From Dasypus novemcinctus (taxonomy: Eukaryota > Chordata > Mammalia > Cingulata > Dasypodidae): 64,000 nucleotides of DNA. The position numbers and the translations under genes are program-made. The stretch covers positions 3,472,001-3,536,000 of the forward strand of contig NW_026688628.1 of assembly GCF_030445035.2 (NCBI RefSeq), read 5' to 3'. Position 1 is the stretch's first letter, and the number at the start of each line of letters is the position of its first letter. The notes beneath the pieces were generated by a model. It searched no databases, was not told where the DNA came from, and saw nothing but the letters and a program-made list of their open reading frames with translations. Below are positions 1 to 11,292 of this stretch, piece after piece.

Positions 1-429
1 CAGCCTATCCAGGTAACTGCAGGAACCTTTAGCTGACATGGACTGAATAGTCAGAACTCTACCAGGACAACTGTGGTCATCTTGGACCTGCAATGCATAG
101 ATTGCAGCCCACGCCTGCAGCTCCATCCCTGCCCCAGGCAGGGGTGAAAGGGGCATGAAGCTTCATCAGTCTCTCTGGGCAGCCACAGTCTAGGCCTGCA
201 TGACTTGAATTATTCCACACAGCTGTGATTCTGTCCCTACCCCTGGCAAAGGAGAAAGTTGAGAGAAGCTTCATCAGTCCCTGAGTAATGAGGGCAGCTT
301 AAGCCTCCACAGCTTAGAGCACCAACTACATCCTTGACTCCTACTGCACAACCAGCAAAGAAGAAAGGGCAGAAAGTCATAAACTAAAGAGAAAAACTAC
401 TCCCAGAATAAATACTCTACTACTCCAGA

Positions 430-1390
430 TGCCAAGACAACAAAAAATTATAATCCACACCAAGGAACAGGAAGATATGGCCCAGTTAAAGGAACAAGAT
501 AATGTTCCAAATAACAGAAAGGACTTGAGACAACTAATCATAGAAGTTTAAGCAAATCTCCTTAATAAATTCAATGAGATGGCTAAAGAGATTAAGGATA
601 TTAAGAAGACACTGGAGGAGCACAAAGAAGAATCTGAAAGCATACATAGCAAATTAGCAGATCTCAGAATGAAAAGTGCAATAAGTGAAATTTAAAAACA
701 TTGGAATCATATAATGCAGACTTGAGGAGGCAGAAGAAAGGATTGGTAAGCTGAAAGAAATGGGCTCTGAAAGTAAACATACAAAAGAACAGATGAGGAA
801 TGGAAAAAATTGAACAAGGAATCAAGGAACTAAATGACAGCAAAAGATGTACAAACGTACATGTCATGGGTGATCCAGAGGAGAAAAGAAGGGAAAAGGG
901 GCAGAAGGAATATCTGAAGAAATAAGGGTAGAAAATTTCCCAACCCTATTGAAGGACATAGATATCCATGTCCAAGAATCACAATGTACTTCCATCCAAA
1001 AAAATCTGAATCAACCAACTCTGAGACACATACTAACCAGAATATCTGATGCCAAAGAAAAAGAGAATTCTGAGACCAACAAGAGAAAAGCAAAGCGTAA
1101 CATAAAGAATACCCAATAGAAGATTAAGTGCTGATTTCTCTTCAGAAACCAGGGAGGCAATAAAACAGTGGCCTGATATATTTAAGATACAAGAGAAAAA
1201 CTTCCAGCCAAGGATCTTAAAACCAGCAAGACTGTCTTTCAAAACTGAGGGTGAGATTAGAATATTCACAGATAAACAGAAACTGAGAGAATTTCTAACC
1301 AAGAGACAAGACTTTCAAGAAATACTAAAGGGTATGCTAGACCTTGACAAGAAAAGACAGGAGAGAGAGGCCTGGAAGGGAGTCTAGAAA
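430..1390 (+). pseudogene. Decayed LINE-1 ORF1 (RNA-binding chaperone) remnant
   Basis: ORF1 of LINE-1 normally encodes a trimeric RNA-binding protein that packages the element's RNA. The start at 430 begins like the ORF1 at 24310: both open with codons for Met-Pro-Arg-Gln-Gln and share the following lysine- and glutamine-rich stretch. The segment at 860-1130 corresponds to the conserved RNA-binding core seen again at 25180-25480. A TAA stop about 40 codons after the ATG, and later frame changes, break it, so no product is expected. The A-rich coding strand is typical of LINE-1. The family assignment is clear from the internal comparison. The exact end is uncertain. Confidence 0.65.
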
Positions 1391-2661
1391 TGAAGATTAT
1401 ATCAATAAAAGTAACTAAAAGAGGAAAAGAATGGTGAAAATAAAATATGGCAGATAGAACTCAAAAAGTCAAGAAAAACCTTAACCAATGATGTAAGGCA
1501 CTTGTATTCATAAAACTGCAACTCAATGTTAAAAAAAAGTTTTAAAAGTTGTAAATAACTAGAAGAATATTCCATGCTCATGCATTGGAAGACTAAATAT
1601 TAAGTTGTCAATTCTACTCAAATTGATATGCAGATTCAATGTAAATCTGATGAAAATTCCACCAGAATTTTTTTAATTGAAAACACAATTACCAAATCTA
1701 TTTGGAAGGGTAAGGGATCCTGAATAGCTAGAAACATCTTAAAAAGGAAAAGCAAGCTCTCACCTCCAGACTTTAAATCATACTTCCTATAGTGGTTTTA
1801 AAAAACATATATCTGCCATAAAGACAGACACATAGACCAATGGAATCAATTTGATGGTTCAGAAACAGACCCTCCCATGTATGGTCAAGCCATTTTTGAC
1901 TAGCCTGTGAATCCCACACAGCTCAGGCAGAATAGTCCATTCAACAAAGGGTGCTGAAAGAACTTGATATCCATAGCCAAAAGAAGGAAAGAGGACCCCT
2001 ATCTCACACCTTATCCAAAAATTAACTAAAAATTGACTAAAAACCTAAAAATAAAAGCAAGAACCATAAAACTTCTAGAAGAAATGGTAGGAAAGTATCT
2101 TCAAGACTTGGTGGTACACGGTGGATTCTTAAAGGAGATAAGAGGAGGACTGAGATGGACTACAGATGGTTAATGTACATAAAAGTTTTAATTAGCTTTG
2201 TTGTGAAAGTGTGGAAATGTATAGAGCGGATAGTAACACATAGTAAGTAAAAGCTAGTTTATAAATGGGGATGTGGCTAGAAATGGTAGGTAGATATGAA
2301 ATGCCAATTGACAGAATGCTAAATAGGAACTGAATAGTATGGTAAACCAAGAAGTAGATGAGAATTGTGTTTGATGGTACAGATGCAAGAGTGTCCTTTG
2401 TTAGCTAAAGCAAATGTACATCACTACTGTAAGGTGGTGGGAATGTGAAGAAGCATGGGAATAATACAATTGGAGTGACCTATGGACTCTGGTTAGCAGT
2501 AATAATATAATATTATTGCACCTATGCCAAATATGTACTGTGTTGATAATGAGATAGTATGGAAAACATGTGCCAAATGTACACTATGGTCATGGTTACA
2601 ATCAGATGATATTATCTTCTCTGTAATAAATGTTCAGATAGAGGGGTGTTATTTGGGAATT

Positions 2662-3036
2662 CTTTTTTATTTTAAAGATTTATTTATTTATTTATTTCTC
2701 TCCCCCCAACCCCACCCCAGTTGTCTATTTGCTGAATCTTCTTTGTCCGCTTCTGTTGTCAGTGGCACGAGAATCTATGCCTCTTTTTGTTGCATCATCT
2801 TGTTGTGTCAGCTCTCCATGTGGGTGGCACCATTCTTAGGCAGGCTGCACTTTCTTTTGCACTGGGTGGCTCTCCTTACGGGGCCCACTCCTTGCAAATG
2901 GGGCTCCCCTATGTGGGGGGCACTCCTTGCGTGTATCTGCACTGCACATGGGCCAGCTCCACACAGGTCAAGGAGGCCTGGGGTTTGAGCCATGTGGTAG
3001 ACAGATGCCGTAACCACTGGGCCAAGTCCGTTTCCT
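2662..3036 (-). repeat. DAS-type tRNA-derived SINE (minus)
   Basis: On the minus strand it begins with the family's 'GGCCCAGTGGTTA'-type tRNA-like head (right end) and ends in AAATAAATCTTTAAA and an A-run, seen here as T-rich sequence at 2662-2690. It lies inside the 3' UTR of the first LINE-1, so it is younger than that copy. Long open frames in it on both strands are repeat shadows. Confidence 0.88.
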
Positions 3037-3689
3037 TGTTTGGGGATTCTGTACATGTGCATGATTGTGTTATAAGTTTACAACTTCTGCCATAAAAATA
3101 TACTTCAAAAATAATAATAGGGTGGGTTGAGGGAAAAATACACCAAATGTAAGGTAAGGACAATAAGATTTTGACAATAATCTTTCATAATTTGTGAGAA
3201 ACATCTCACAAATATGCAAGGTGTTGGTGGAGGGTTGACGTATGGGACCCCTGAATGATGTCACACATTTGCTTTCTAACTTCACAATTGTTACCATACT
3301 TATTATTTATGAATGATCATATATAAATGATATAAAGATAACAATAGGGTGGGTTGGGGGGAAATACTTCGGTTAGTAGTAATATTGTGACAATGCTCTT
3401 TAATCAGTTAAAAATGTTTAACAATTCAAGGCATTGGTGATAGGGTGAGGTATGAGAGTCCTGTATGATGTTATAAATATTTGTTTTGTAAATTCACAGC
3501 TATTATTATACACTTAATGTCTATGTATGCTTATGTATGAGTGGTATACTTTAATAAATTAAAAAAAATTTTTTTAAGCATGGGACCCACTGAGTTCATC
3601 ACTCTACTTTCCGGGGAACAGGGCTGGAAGGAGACTATCTGGGGAGTCAGGCAAGCTAAAATTAGATTTCAAATATAAAACAAAGTCTA

Positions 3690-3830
3690 AAAATTAGGTA
3701 TTTTTTATCACCATTTTACAGATGAGGGATAGGTACAAAGATCTCAAAGTATTTTTCCTGAAGTGACCCACCAAGTACATGTCAGGATCTAAGTACAGGG
3801 AAGTTTGACTTAAGGTAAACCACTGTGGAA
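3690..3830 (+). repeat. MIR remnant
   Basis: The stretch 'tcaccattttacagatgagg' and the degenerate 'aagtgaccca...gtcaggatct' that follows match the core of MIR, an old SINE shared by all mammals. It is strongly diverged. Confidence 0.7.
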
Positions 3831-4004
3831 ATGACTTCACAAGAGTCACAATTCCATCCAAGTTGGGCTGCCCTCAAAGCCCATGGTGAGCCTCAACTAC
3901 ATCCAAGGGCTGCAAATATGATGTTCTGAAACCACCTATCCAGTCAGGAGGGTCATCATAGAGATGGTGGAAAGAGCCACCATCTCCACTCTTTACACTC
4001 TATT

Positions 4005-4150
4005 AAATAAAGTGAGTGTGTGGTGACTGTTTAGGTGACCCTGTGCTAGGCACAGGGCAGGGAGAGATGAATGTAAACCTTATGGGAGTGATTTACAATC
4101 CAGTGAGCCAGAGATAAAGAATCAGCAAATACAACTTGAAGAAGAGGGGT
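4005..4150 (+). repeat. LINE-2 3' fragment
   Basis: The pattern 'ctgtgctaggcacagggcag', then 'gatgaatgtaaaccttatggg' and 'caatccagtgagccagagataaa', follows the well-known LINE-2 3' end. Together with the neighbouring MIR it marks an old, little-disturbed stretch. Confidence 0.65.
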
Positions 4151-4164
4151 CAGTGGTAGGATAA

Positions 4165-4381
4165 CAGAGCAAGTAAGAAAGATGCTGTGAGTGGATGAAG
4201 TTCAACCTGCTGCACACATAGGATGCCCCAGGTTTGGTTCCTCATGCCTCCTAAAAACAAACAAACAAACAAATGAATAAACCACTCAAGGGAGCCTATG
4301 TGGCTCAGTGGTTCAGTGCCAGCTTCCCACATACAAGGTCCCAGGTTCAATGCCCAGTCCTGGTACCTCAAAAAAAAAAGG
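4165..4381 (+). repeat. Two short tRNA-like SINE monomers
   Basis: Two adjacent units of about 90-110 bp. Each has a tRNA-like head with a box-B-like core ('ccaggtttggttcc' and 'cccaggttcaatgccc') and an A-rich tail ('aaaaacaaacaaac' at 4253 and 'caaaaaaaaaag' at 4370). They lack the long body of the full DAS-SINE, so they are either heads only or a separate short family. Confidence 0.65.
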
Positions 4382-4544
4382 TTACCTAAGTCAGAGAAGA
4401 CAAGACTGGAGCTGGGGCTCAAAGGAGGAGGAGGAAGCAGCCAAGTGGCGAGGGGCTATTTCCACATCAAGGAAATAGGCAGTGACAAGTGGAGAAGGAA
4501 GACAGAGCTTGATCACTCCATTACTTCCAAGGGAGGTGGGTATG

Positions 4545-6020
4545 GCAAATAAACCCATTAAAAATGGGCAAAGTATTTAAATAGACATTTCTAAAAAGAA
4601 GATATACAAATAGTAAATAAGCATATGAAAATGGGCTCAAGTCCACTAGCCATTTAGGGAAAGGCACACCAAAGCATGATGAGCTATCCTTCACACCCAT
4701 TCAAAATATTGTTTTTAAAATTGGAAAATAGCAAGTGCTGGTAAGGATGCATATAAATAGGAAACCTTGTACACTATTGGTAGGAATATAAAATAGTGCA
4801 TTGGCTGTGGAAAACAGCTTGGCAGTAACTCAAAAAATTAAACTAAAATTACCAAAAGAATGAGCAATCCCACTTTTGCATATATATCCAAAAAAAATTG
4901 AAAGCAAGGATTCAGACAGGTATTTGTATGTCAATGTTCAGAGCACAATAAAGAAAAGGTAGAAGCCAAATAACTACCAGCAGATGAATGGATAAACAAA
5001 ATGTGGTAAATACATATGATGGAACATTATTCAGCTCTAAGAAAGAATGAAGTCCTGATGCATGTGTCAACATGGATGAACCATCAGGACATTACATTCA
5101 GTAAAAAAAGACAGACACAAAAGGACAAATATTGTATGATCTCACTGATATGAACTAAGGACAAGAACCAAACTCACAGATTTAGAATCTAGAATATAAG
5201 TTACCACGGGATACAATGGGTTAGAGAATGGAAAGCTGATACTTAAATTGTGCAGAATCTCTATTTAGGTTGATTATAAATGTTTGGGAATGGATAGTGG
5301 TGATGGCAGGACCTTACTGTGAATTATATGTTTGTGAATGTGGTTGAGAGAATTTGTTTAAGGTCATGTACGTTATTAGAAGGAAAGCTAGAAGCCTAAA
5401 GATGGGATTGTTTAACTAAGTGAATCTGTTATGGATGATGGACTGAGGTTAACAAATATAAGATTGCTCTTTCATGAATTATGACAAATGGATGACACTA
5501 TTACACATTGTTAATAATAGGAAGGTAGATGGAAAAAATACACCTAATGTAAACTAAGGATTATAGTTGTCAGTAATATCTTATATTCTTTCATCAAGCC
5601 TCACAAAACTGACACACTAATGCAAAGAGTCAACAATACATGGGAACACTGTATTTTTTACATGAATTTTCTGTAAACATACAGCTTCCCTCATTTAAAA
5701 AAATTGTAATTTAAGAAAGCATTATGCTAAGTGAAAAACTAGATACAAAGTACCACATATTCTATGATTTCATTAATATAAAATGGAAAGATAAATTTAT
5801 AGAGATGAAATTTATAGTGGTTATGTAGGGCTGGGGAATGATAGAGGGATTGAGAGGTGCCTTCTAAGGAGTATAGGGCTTTCCTTCTAGGAGAGATGAA
5901 AATGTCCTAAACTTGATTGTGGTGAGAAATGCACACATCTGTAACTATACTAAAGTACACTTAGGATAGAGTATATGGTATGTAACTATATCTCAATAAA
6001 ACTGCTTTTAAAACTTGGGG
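4545..6020 (+). repeat. LINE-1 3' fragments (ORF2 end plus 3' UTR)
   Basis: From 4545 the sequence matches the last part of ORF2 ('aaaatgggcaaagtatttaa', 'agcccattta', 'aatggaacattattcagctc'), also found near 29330-29820 and 36060-36530. A 3' UTR follows to about 5700. A second, older LINE-1 3' end runs from about 5706 to 6020 and closes with 'ctcaataaaact'. No intact frame remains. Confidence 0.75.
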
Positions 6021-6464
6021 CACACATTGTGGAGGTTCTTATAGTCCAGTGTAATACTCTTGCATTTTACTGTAAGCTGGGAATGCATGGGGATTTTGGT
6101 AAAGAAAAACAAGGACCAAGACTTGCCTTAGGTTTCAACAGGATCATTCTGGCTGCTAGGTAAGAATGGACCACAGTGGCAAGCAGGTCAAAGGGCAGAC
6201 CAGTTAGGGAGCTACCACAGTAGTCCAGGCAAGTGATATGGTGGATTAGATAGAGCAGCAGCAGTTAGGGAAACCAGGTGGTCAGGTTTTACACATATTT
6301 GAAGTAGCTGTTGCTGGATTACAGGGGTAAGAAAGTGACACAATCCCAACTCCAAAAGACAGAGGAATGAACAAACAAGAGGAATGCAACTATGCATGAA
6401 AGTAGACTATTATTATTCTAATAATGTAAGAGCTTTTAACATTGATATAAAGGCAGTGGACACA
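6021..6464. other. Unrecognised stretch, probably old repeat
   Basis: No gene, RNA or clear element recognised. The middle ('gaccagttagggagctaccacagtagtccagg') has the flavour of a widely dispersed old mammalian repeat, but I cannot name it. Confidence 0.4.
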
Positions 6465-7014
6465 AGAGGTTCTGAGGGGAGGGAGAGGGAAGAATAGGTA
6501 TAACACAGGGCATTTTTCAAACACTGGAATAATTTTGCATGATACTGCAATAACAGATACTAGTCATTACACATTTTCTCAAAACATAGAAATGTGCTAT
6601 GCAAAGTGTGAAACATCATGCAAACTATAGACCATACTTAACAGCAATGCTTCAATATGTGTTCATCCCATGAAACAAATGGACCACACCAATGAAGGAT
6701 AATGTTCAGGGTGAAAAGTGTGTCGGGGGAAGGAGTAGGGTATATGGGAACCCCCTATACATTTTTTTAAAGATTTATTTATTCATTTCTCTCCCCTTCT
6801 CCCCCCACCCTGGTTGTCTGTTCTCTGTGTCCATTCGCTGTGTCCCCCTTGTCTGCCGCTATTGCTGTCAGCCGCACGGGAATCTGTGTCTCCCTTTGTT
6901 GCATCATCTTGCTGCGTCAGCTCTCCATGTGTGCAAGTCAGCCGCCGCGCCCCCCCCCCCACATTTTTGATGGAACATCTATGGCAACTAAAGCTCCTTT
7001 AAAAATAATGAAAA
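6465..7014 (+). repeat. LINE-1 3' UTR split by a SINE
   Basis: The 'ggttctgaggggagggagag...gatactgcaataacagatac' run matches the LINE-1 3' UTR at 30580-30890. Its end ('aactaaagctcctttaaaaa') resumes after the SINE at 6962. Confidence 0.7.
6762..6960 (-). repeat. DAS-type SINE, truncated (minus)
   Basis: It has the T-run and 'aagatttatttattcatttctc' tail of the family, then 'gttgtctgttctctgtgtcc' and the body, but it stops at a C-run near 6950 before the tRNA-like head. Confidence 0.85.
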
Positions 7015-7402
7015 CAGGGTGGCAGACTTGGCCCAGTGGTTAGGGCGCCCATCTACCACATGGGAGGTCCACAGTTCAAACCCTGGGCCTCCTTGACCTG
7101 TGTGCAGCTGGCCCATGTTGTGCACAAGAAGTGCCCTGTCATGCAGGGGTGTCCCCGTGTAGGGGAGCCCCAAGCGCAAGGATTGCACCCCGTAAGGAGA
7201 GCCGCCCAGCGTGAAAGAAAGTGCAGCCTGCCCAGGAATGGTGCCGCACACACAGAGAGCAAGATGAGGCAACGAAAAGAAACACAGATTCCCATGCTGC
7301 TGACAAAAGAAGCAGACAAAGAAGACGGCAGCAAATAGACACAGAGAACAGACAACCAAGGGAGGAAGGGAGAAAAATAAATAAATACATCTTTAAAAAA
7401 TA
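7015..7402 (+). repeat. Full-length DAS-type SINE with target duplication
   Basis: It starts with the tRNA-like head ('ggcagacttggcccagtgg') and ends with 'aaataaatacatctttaaaa'. It is flanked by a perfect 14-bp duplication, AAAAATAATGAAAA, at 7001-7014 and 7403-7416. This is the mark of LINE-1-driven insertion, here into a LINE-1 3' UTR tail. Confidence 0.92.
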
Positions 7403-7416
7403 AAAAATAATGAAAA

Positions 7417-8034
7417 AAAATTTTTTTCATTGTGACATTGAAGCAGAAGTATCAATGGAGTTGTGATGTTAGGCAAGAGAAAGACTGGGGTATAATCAAA
7501 ACTAGTTGATAATTGAAAACATGGAAACCGATTCTGAAGAGGGAGTGCATTGAATGAGATCCATAAAAAATAAAAATGATACATGGCTCTTCACCAGATT
7601 TTAAAACTACAGATCTGAAAAAATGAAACTATAAAGGCAAACTACAGACAGAGAATAATATTTGCAAACTTAACTATCACAAAGAATGAACACATACCTA
7701 GACTATCTGAAACTGATACCTGGAACAGCTATCTACAATATTGGGAGTGGATGTGGCTCAAGTAGTTGGTGCCTGCTTCCCACGAGAGGTTCTGGGTTCA
7801 GATCCAAGTACTTGCTAAAATAAACAAAAACAAATAACAAGCAAACAAAAAAATTTCAGGGGAGCCCATGTGGCTTGGTGGTAGAGGACTTGCTTCCCAC
7901 TAATGAGGTCCTGGGTTCAACCCCTGGGCCTAATACCAAAAAGAAAAAAAAAAAAAAACCATAAAAACACAGACATCTAGAATAAATCAAAAGAATTTCC
8001 AAAATTCTCAAAATTCAAACATGAAAAAACAATC
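7417..8034 (+). repeat. LINE-1 fragment with two short SINE heads
   Basis: Bases 7600-7740 resemble the LINE-1 ORF2 C-terminal region ('aatatttgcaaacttaact'). Two short tRNA-like SINE units follow at 7741-7850 and 7858-7960, each with a 'ggttctgggttcagatcc' or 'ggtcctgggttcaaccc' box-B core and an A-rich tail. Confidence 0.6.
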
Positions 8035-8293
8035 CTGGGAAGTGGCTGTGGCTCAATCACTTGGGCTCCCATCTACCACATGGGTTCTCATCCCAGGGCC
8101 TCCTTGTAAAGGCAGGCTTGCCCACAGGGCTGCGGATCACTGCCCGGCCCACTGGCACTGCGGAGAGCTGACTCAGTCAGGTCACGCAACAAAGGAGGGA
8201 GACAAGCAAAAAAAACCACAGAAGAGTGTGCAGAGAATGGACACAGCAAGCAAGCCGCATGGGTGGAGAGGAAATTTAAAAATTAAAAAAAAA
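8035..8293 (+). repeat. DAS-related SINE, diverged variant
   Basis: The head 'gggaagtggctgtggctcaa' and 'catctaccacatggg' are followed by a body different from the main family ('ggcaggcttgcccacagggc'), then an A-rich tail. Similar variants occur at 55261, 57358 and, on the minus strand, at 51815. Confidence 0.75.
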
Positions 8294-9190
8294 AACCAAC
8301 CCAATTAGAAAATGTGCACTATATATGCACAAACATTTCACTATAGTAGATGAATGGATGGGAAATAAGTATAGGAAGAGATGCTGGATATAATTAGCCA
8401 TTAGGGAAATGCAAACTATACCATTATGATATGTAACAACATACTATTAAAACAACTAAAGCATAAGGTGACAATACCAAACACTGGTGAGAATGCAGAA
8501 AAACTGAATCACTCATACATTGCATAAGGGCATGTAAAATGGTACAGTCACTCTGAAAACTAGTTAGCAGTTTCTTATAAAACTAAACATAAACTTATCA
8601 TACGGCCTGGCAAGTGCACTCCTGCACATTAATCACAAAGAAATGAAAACATATGCCCAAACTAAAGCCTTAGTTTGTTGTTTGAAATGATCTAATCAAA
8701 CTGATAAATCTCTAGCTAAGGTAACCAAACATAAAATAGAGAAGATAAAAATTACCAATACGAGGAATGGAAGAGGTGTCATCACTACTGCTTCCACAGA
8801 CATTAAAAGGATAATCAAACAAGACAATGAACATCCTTAGGTCCAATAATTTGATGACTAAGATGTAATGACTCAAAAGTTGAGAGATGCAAATTATTAA
8901 AACTCACACAAGAATAGATCATCAGAATAGCCCTATAGCCATTAAAAATTTGAATCAATAATTAATAACATTCCAAAAAACAAAGGACCTGGTTCAGACA
9001 GTTCAATAGCAAATTCCACCAAACATTTAAGGAAAAATGAAACCAATTCCCCACAATCTCTTTCAGAAACAATGCAGAGGGAACATTTCCTAACTCATGA
9101 GATGAGGCCAACATCACCCCAATGGCAAAACCAGAAAAAGATATTAAAAGAATGGAAAACCACATACCAATATTTCTCATGAACATAAAA
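8294..9190 (+). repeat. LINE-1 ORF2 fragments
   Basis: Bases 8300-8640 match the ORF2 C-terminal coding region ('attagccattagggaaatgcaaa'). Bases 8690-9190 match an earlier part of ORF2 (compare 27280-27780). The order is reversed relative to an intact element, so these are two separate or rearranged insertions. Both are heavily decayed. Confidence 0.65.
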
Positions 9191-10715
9191 ACAAAATTTT
9201 GTCCCATTGACTGAGATTGTCCAGCTGACTAGGGGTCTCCTAGAAGGAAAATTCACATAACAGGACATATTACAAATGCCTATAATGATCCCTTCCCAGA
9301 ATCTTATTATTGTGCATTTTGTAGGAAAAACACTCATTTTAATAAAAATCAAATGTTGAAAAAGCTACACAATGAAAGGTAAGCCTCCCTCTCATCCAGT
9401 CTGTTCCCTCAGTTCTACCACCGCCCAGACACCACTTACCAATTTCACACACCTCCTTGCTGGATAAGCCATCCAGACACAAGTATATATGCCTGTGTCT
9501 CATTGCATACCCTATGTTCTACAAGTTTTTTTAACTTAAATCATTCAGTCATTAAGCCTTTCTTAAAGAAATGCCCAAAATAGACCTAATAGCCTGACCA
9601 TGTAACATAAAGTCACATCAGGATCTTAGTGAGAGGGGGTGACATGAAAAGGCAGGACAACGGACATAAACTAGGACTGCCTTAGACAAGGGGGAGCACA
9701 CAGTCATCCTGGAGCTCATCCATCTGTTTAACTGCTCTGTGGAAACCCAGTTCATGGACTTACTTTAGTTGGCAAATCAGTGATCTGGAGTCCCCCAGGT
9801 CCACCCAGACAAATGCACCACCTCCCACTCCAGCAGCAGGAGGTCCAGTATTAAAGGATGAGACTTAGCACAGGTCTGCACCCTCCCCAGTGCACAGGAC
9901 TAACACCTCCTGCAAACATCCCCAGGGTACAGAGCTCAAGGCAACATAGCACCTGAGGAGCCACAGCCATCACCAAAGGCCAGGCTGAAGGAGCCTGGAC
10001 ACCACCTGCCAAGGCCTGCAGCCTGGAGCTGAGCATCATGGGAGGGAGGGGCAGAGCATCTTCCGGCACTGCCCACGTGCAGGCCATGCCCAGAACTCAG
10101 GGCCTACCCAAGGCCTCCAGATTGGGGATGGCCCCACCCACTTCCTGCTTCAGGCACCCAGGGTTCAGCTAGTGGATCATCTGAACCATTCCTCAACTTC
10201 TGAGTGTTTTTCTTTAATCTTTAACATTCTCCATTTAATATTTCAGCCCTTTCAGCTTTTCACTTTTTCTATCTACTTAAGCATTATCTTGTCACCCTAC
10301 TTCTTAGAATTTATACTTCAATTTTGAGCTGTATTTCCATTTTTCTTATTTCTTCTCATTCACTTTTAGAGTTTTTTTAATTTATATTTTATCATGTAAT
10401 ATTTCATTTTCTTAATGCCTGTTTTCTACTTTTCAGAAAGTATATTTCAGTACATAATATAGAGCATGACGAAGGACTTTCATTCATTTGTTGTGGATTA
10501 CTCTGCACCTACTCCTTTTCTCCCTATATAGATTTGATACTTGAAAATAACAATGTTTTTCCTCTTGGTTTTCATATGATTAAAAAACTTTATAGACAGA
10601 AGTGAGACTGAAAATAGCTTTCTAACAATACAGCTCTGTTTCTCTTTCTATGTGTTTTATGAAATATTTTAAAGTATGGAAGCTTTCTTCTTGATATTTT
10701 CAGATTCTATACTTC
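9191..10715. other. Unrecognised, no gene seen
   Basis: About 1.5 kb without a recognised gene or repeat. Bases 9840-10140 are GC-richer, and the reverse strand holds a 78-codon frame with no recognisable domain. Bases 10190-10710 are AT-rich. This segment is the left flank of the retroviral insertion. Confidence 0.4.
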
Positions 10716-10721
10716 CACCAC
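10716..10721. other. Target-site duplication of the provirus, left copy
   Basis: CACCAC directly before the 5' LTR, repeated exactly after the 3' LTR at 18752-18757. A 6-bp duplication is usual for betaretroviruses and class II endogenous retroviruses. Confidence 0.9.
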
Positions 10722-11168
10722 TGTTGGCCTATCTCCTCAAACAGCTGTCTTCCCCCTTCCCCCCCCACCCCTAGCCTCTCCACCTGCCCTCCTGCCTAGC
10801 AACTAATTGCAACTACCTATCGGAAGACAGTACCCGCCTGCACCAATCCCCGTCCCTATAGATGGCAGAGCTCCGCCCCCATCCCTAGTAACTGCTTACG
10901 GCAGCCAACCACAAGTCCGCCCATGCTTCTGCCAATCCCCTACCGCCACGTCTCCCCCCACCCTCTGCATTTCCTAAATAACCCACTGTACTTCCTCAAT
11001 AAACCGGACTTGCGCACAGACCTGGTCTCCGCAGCATCTTCCTTTTCCCCGCCGTGTGTCCTGCACACCTGAGAGCCCCCGAGGCCGTCTGCCGCGACCT
11101 CGAACCCCGCTAAGGTGCGGCCCTCCTGACCCCTCCTGCCGCCCCTGTCAGGAGGAGAAACCCCCGCA
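10722..11168 (+). repeat. 5' LTR
   Basis: 447 bp, starting TGTTGG and ending GCA. It pairs with 18304-18751 with about 19 differences by eye (roughly 4%). AATAAA lies at 10998. A weak TATA-like 'cctaaataa' lies at 10972. Confidence 0.93.
10998..11003 (+). terminator. Polyadenylation signal in 5' LTR
   Basis: AATAAA, kept at the matching place in the 3' LTR (18581-18586). In a provirus the 3' copy would direct cleavage of the viral RNA. Confidence 0.7.
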
Positions 11169-11172
11169 TCTC

Positions 11173-11190
11173 TGGTGCCCAACGAGGGGC
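11173..11190 (+). other. Primer-binding site, tRNA-Lys type
   Basis: TGGTGCCCAACGAGGGGC, four bases after the LTR. It differs at two positions from the site complementary to the tRNA-Lys(CUU) used by type-D betaretroviruses. It is the start of minus-strand DNA synthesis. Confidence 0.85.
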
Positions 11191-11256
11191 CGGTCCATCG
11201 CAACTGACGCCTCACCCCCGTGGGATCCCGCTCCCACCACTCCGCCGCGCTCTCAA

Positions 11257-11258
11257 GG
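11257..11258 (+). promoter_or_regulatory. Candidate major splice donor
   Basis: The junction AAG|GTAAGG (exon ends at 11257, GT at 11258-11259) lies between the primer site and the gag start. That is where a retrovirus keeps the donor for its spliced env RNA. Confidence 0.6.
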
Positions 11259-11292
11259 TAAGGACCCCCGTTGATCGGCCACTGGCAGCAAA

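Larger units (their letters stand above)
1..3572 (+). repeat. LINE-1 copy, internally deleted, with nested SINE
   Basis: A plus-strand LINE-1 that runs in from the left edge. Bases 1-420 look like 5' UTR, with two related units about 108 bp apart (AAGCTTCATCAGT recurs at 158 and 266). An ORF1 remnant starts at ATG 430. From about 1560 the sequence matches the C-terminal part of ORF2 as seen in the copy near 28540, so most of ORF2 is missing. The rest is 3' UTR ending in an A-rich tail near 3560. A minus-strand SINE sits in the 3' UTR. The junction near 1400-1560 could be an internal deletion or two separate insertions. Confidence 0.8.

Noticed and set aside
7015-7100. Functional tRNA-Ala gene
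   Set aside because: The tRNA-like head continues into a SINE body and A-rich tail and cannot fold as a full tRNA with a correct acceptor end.
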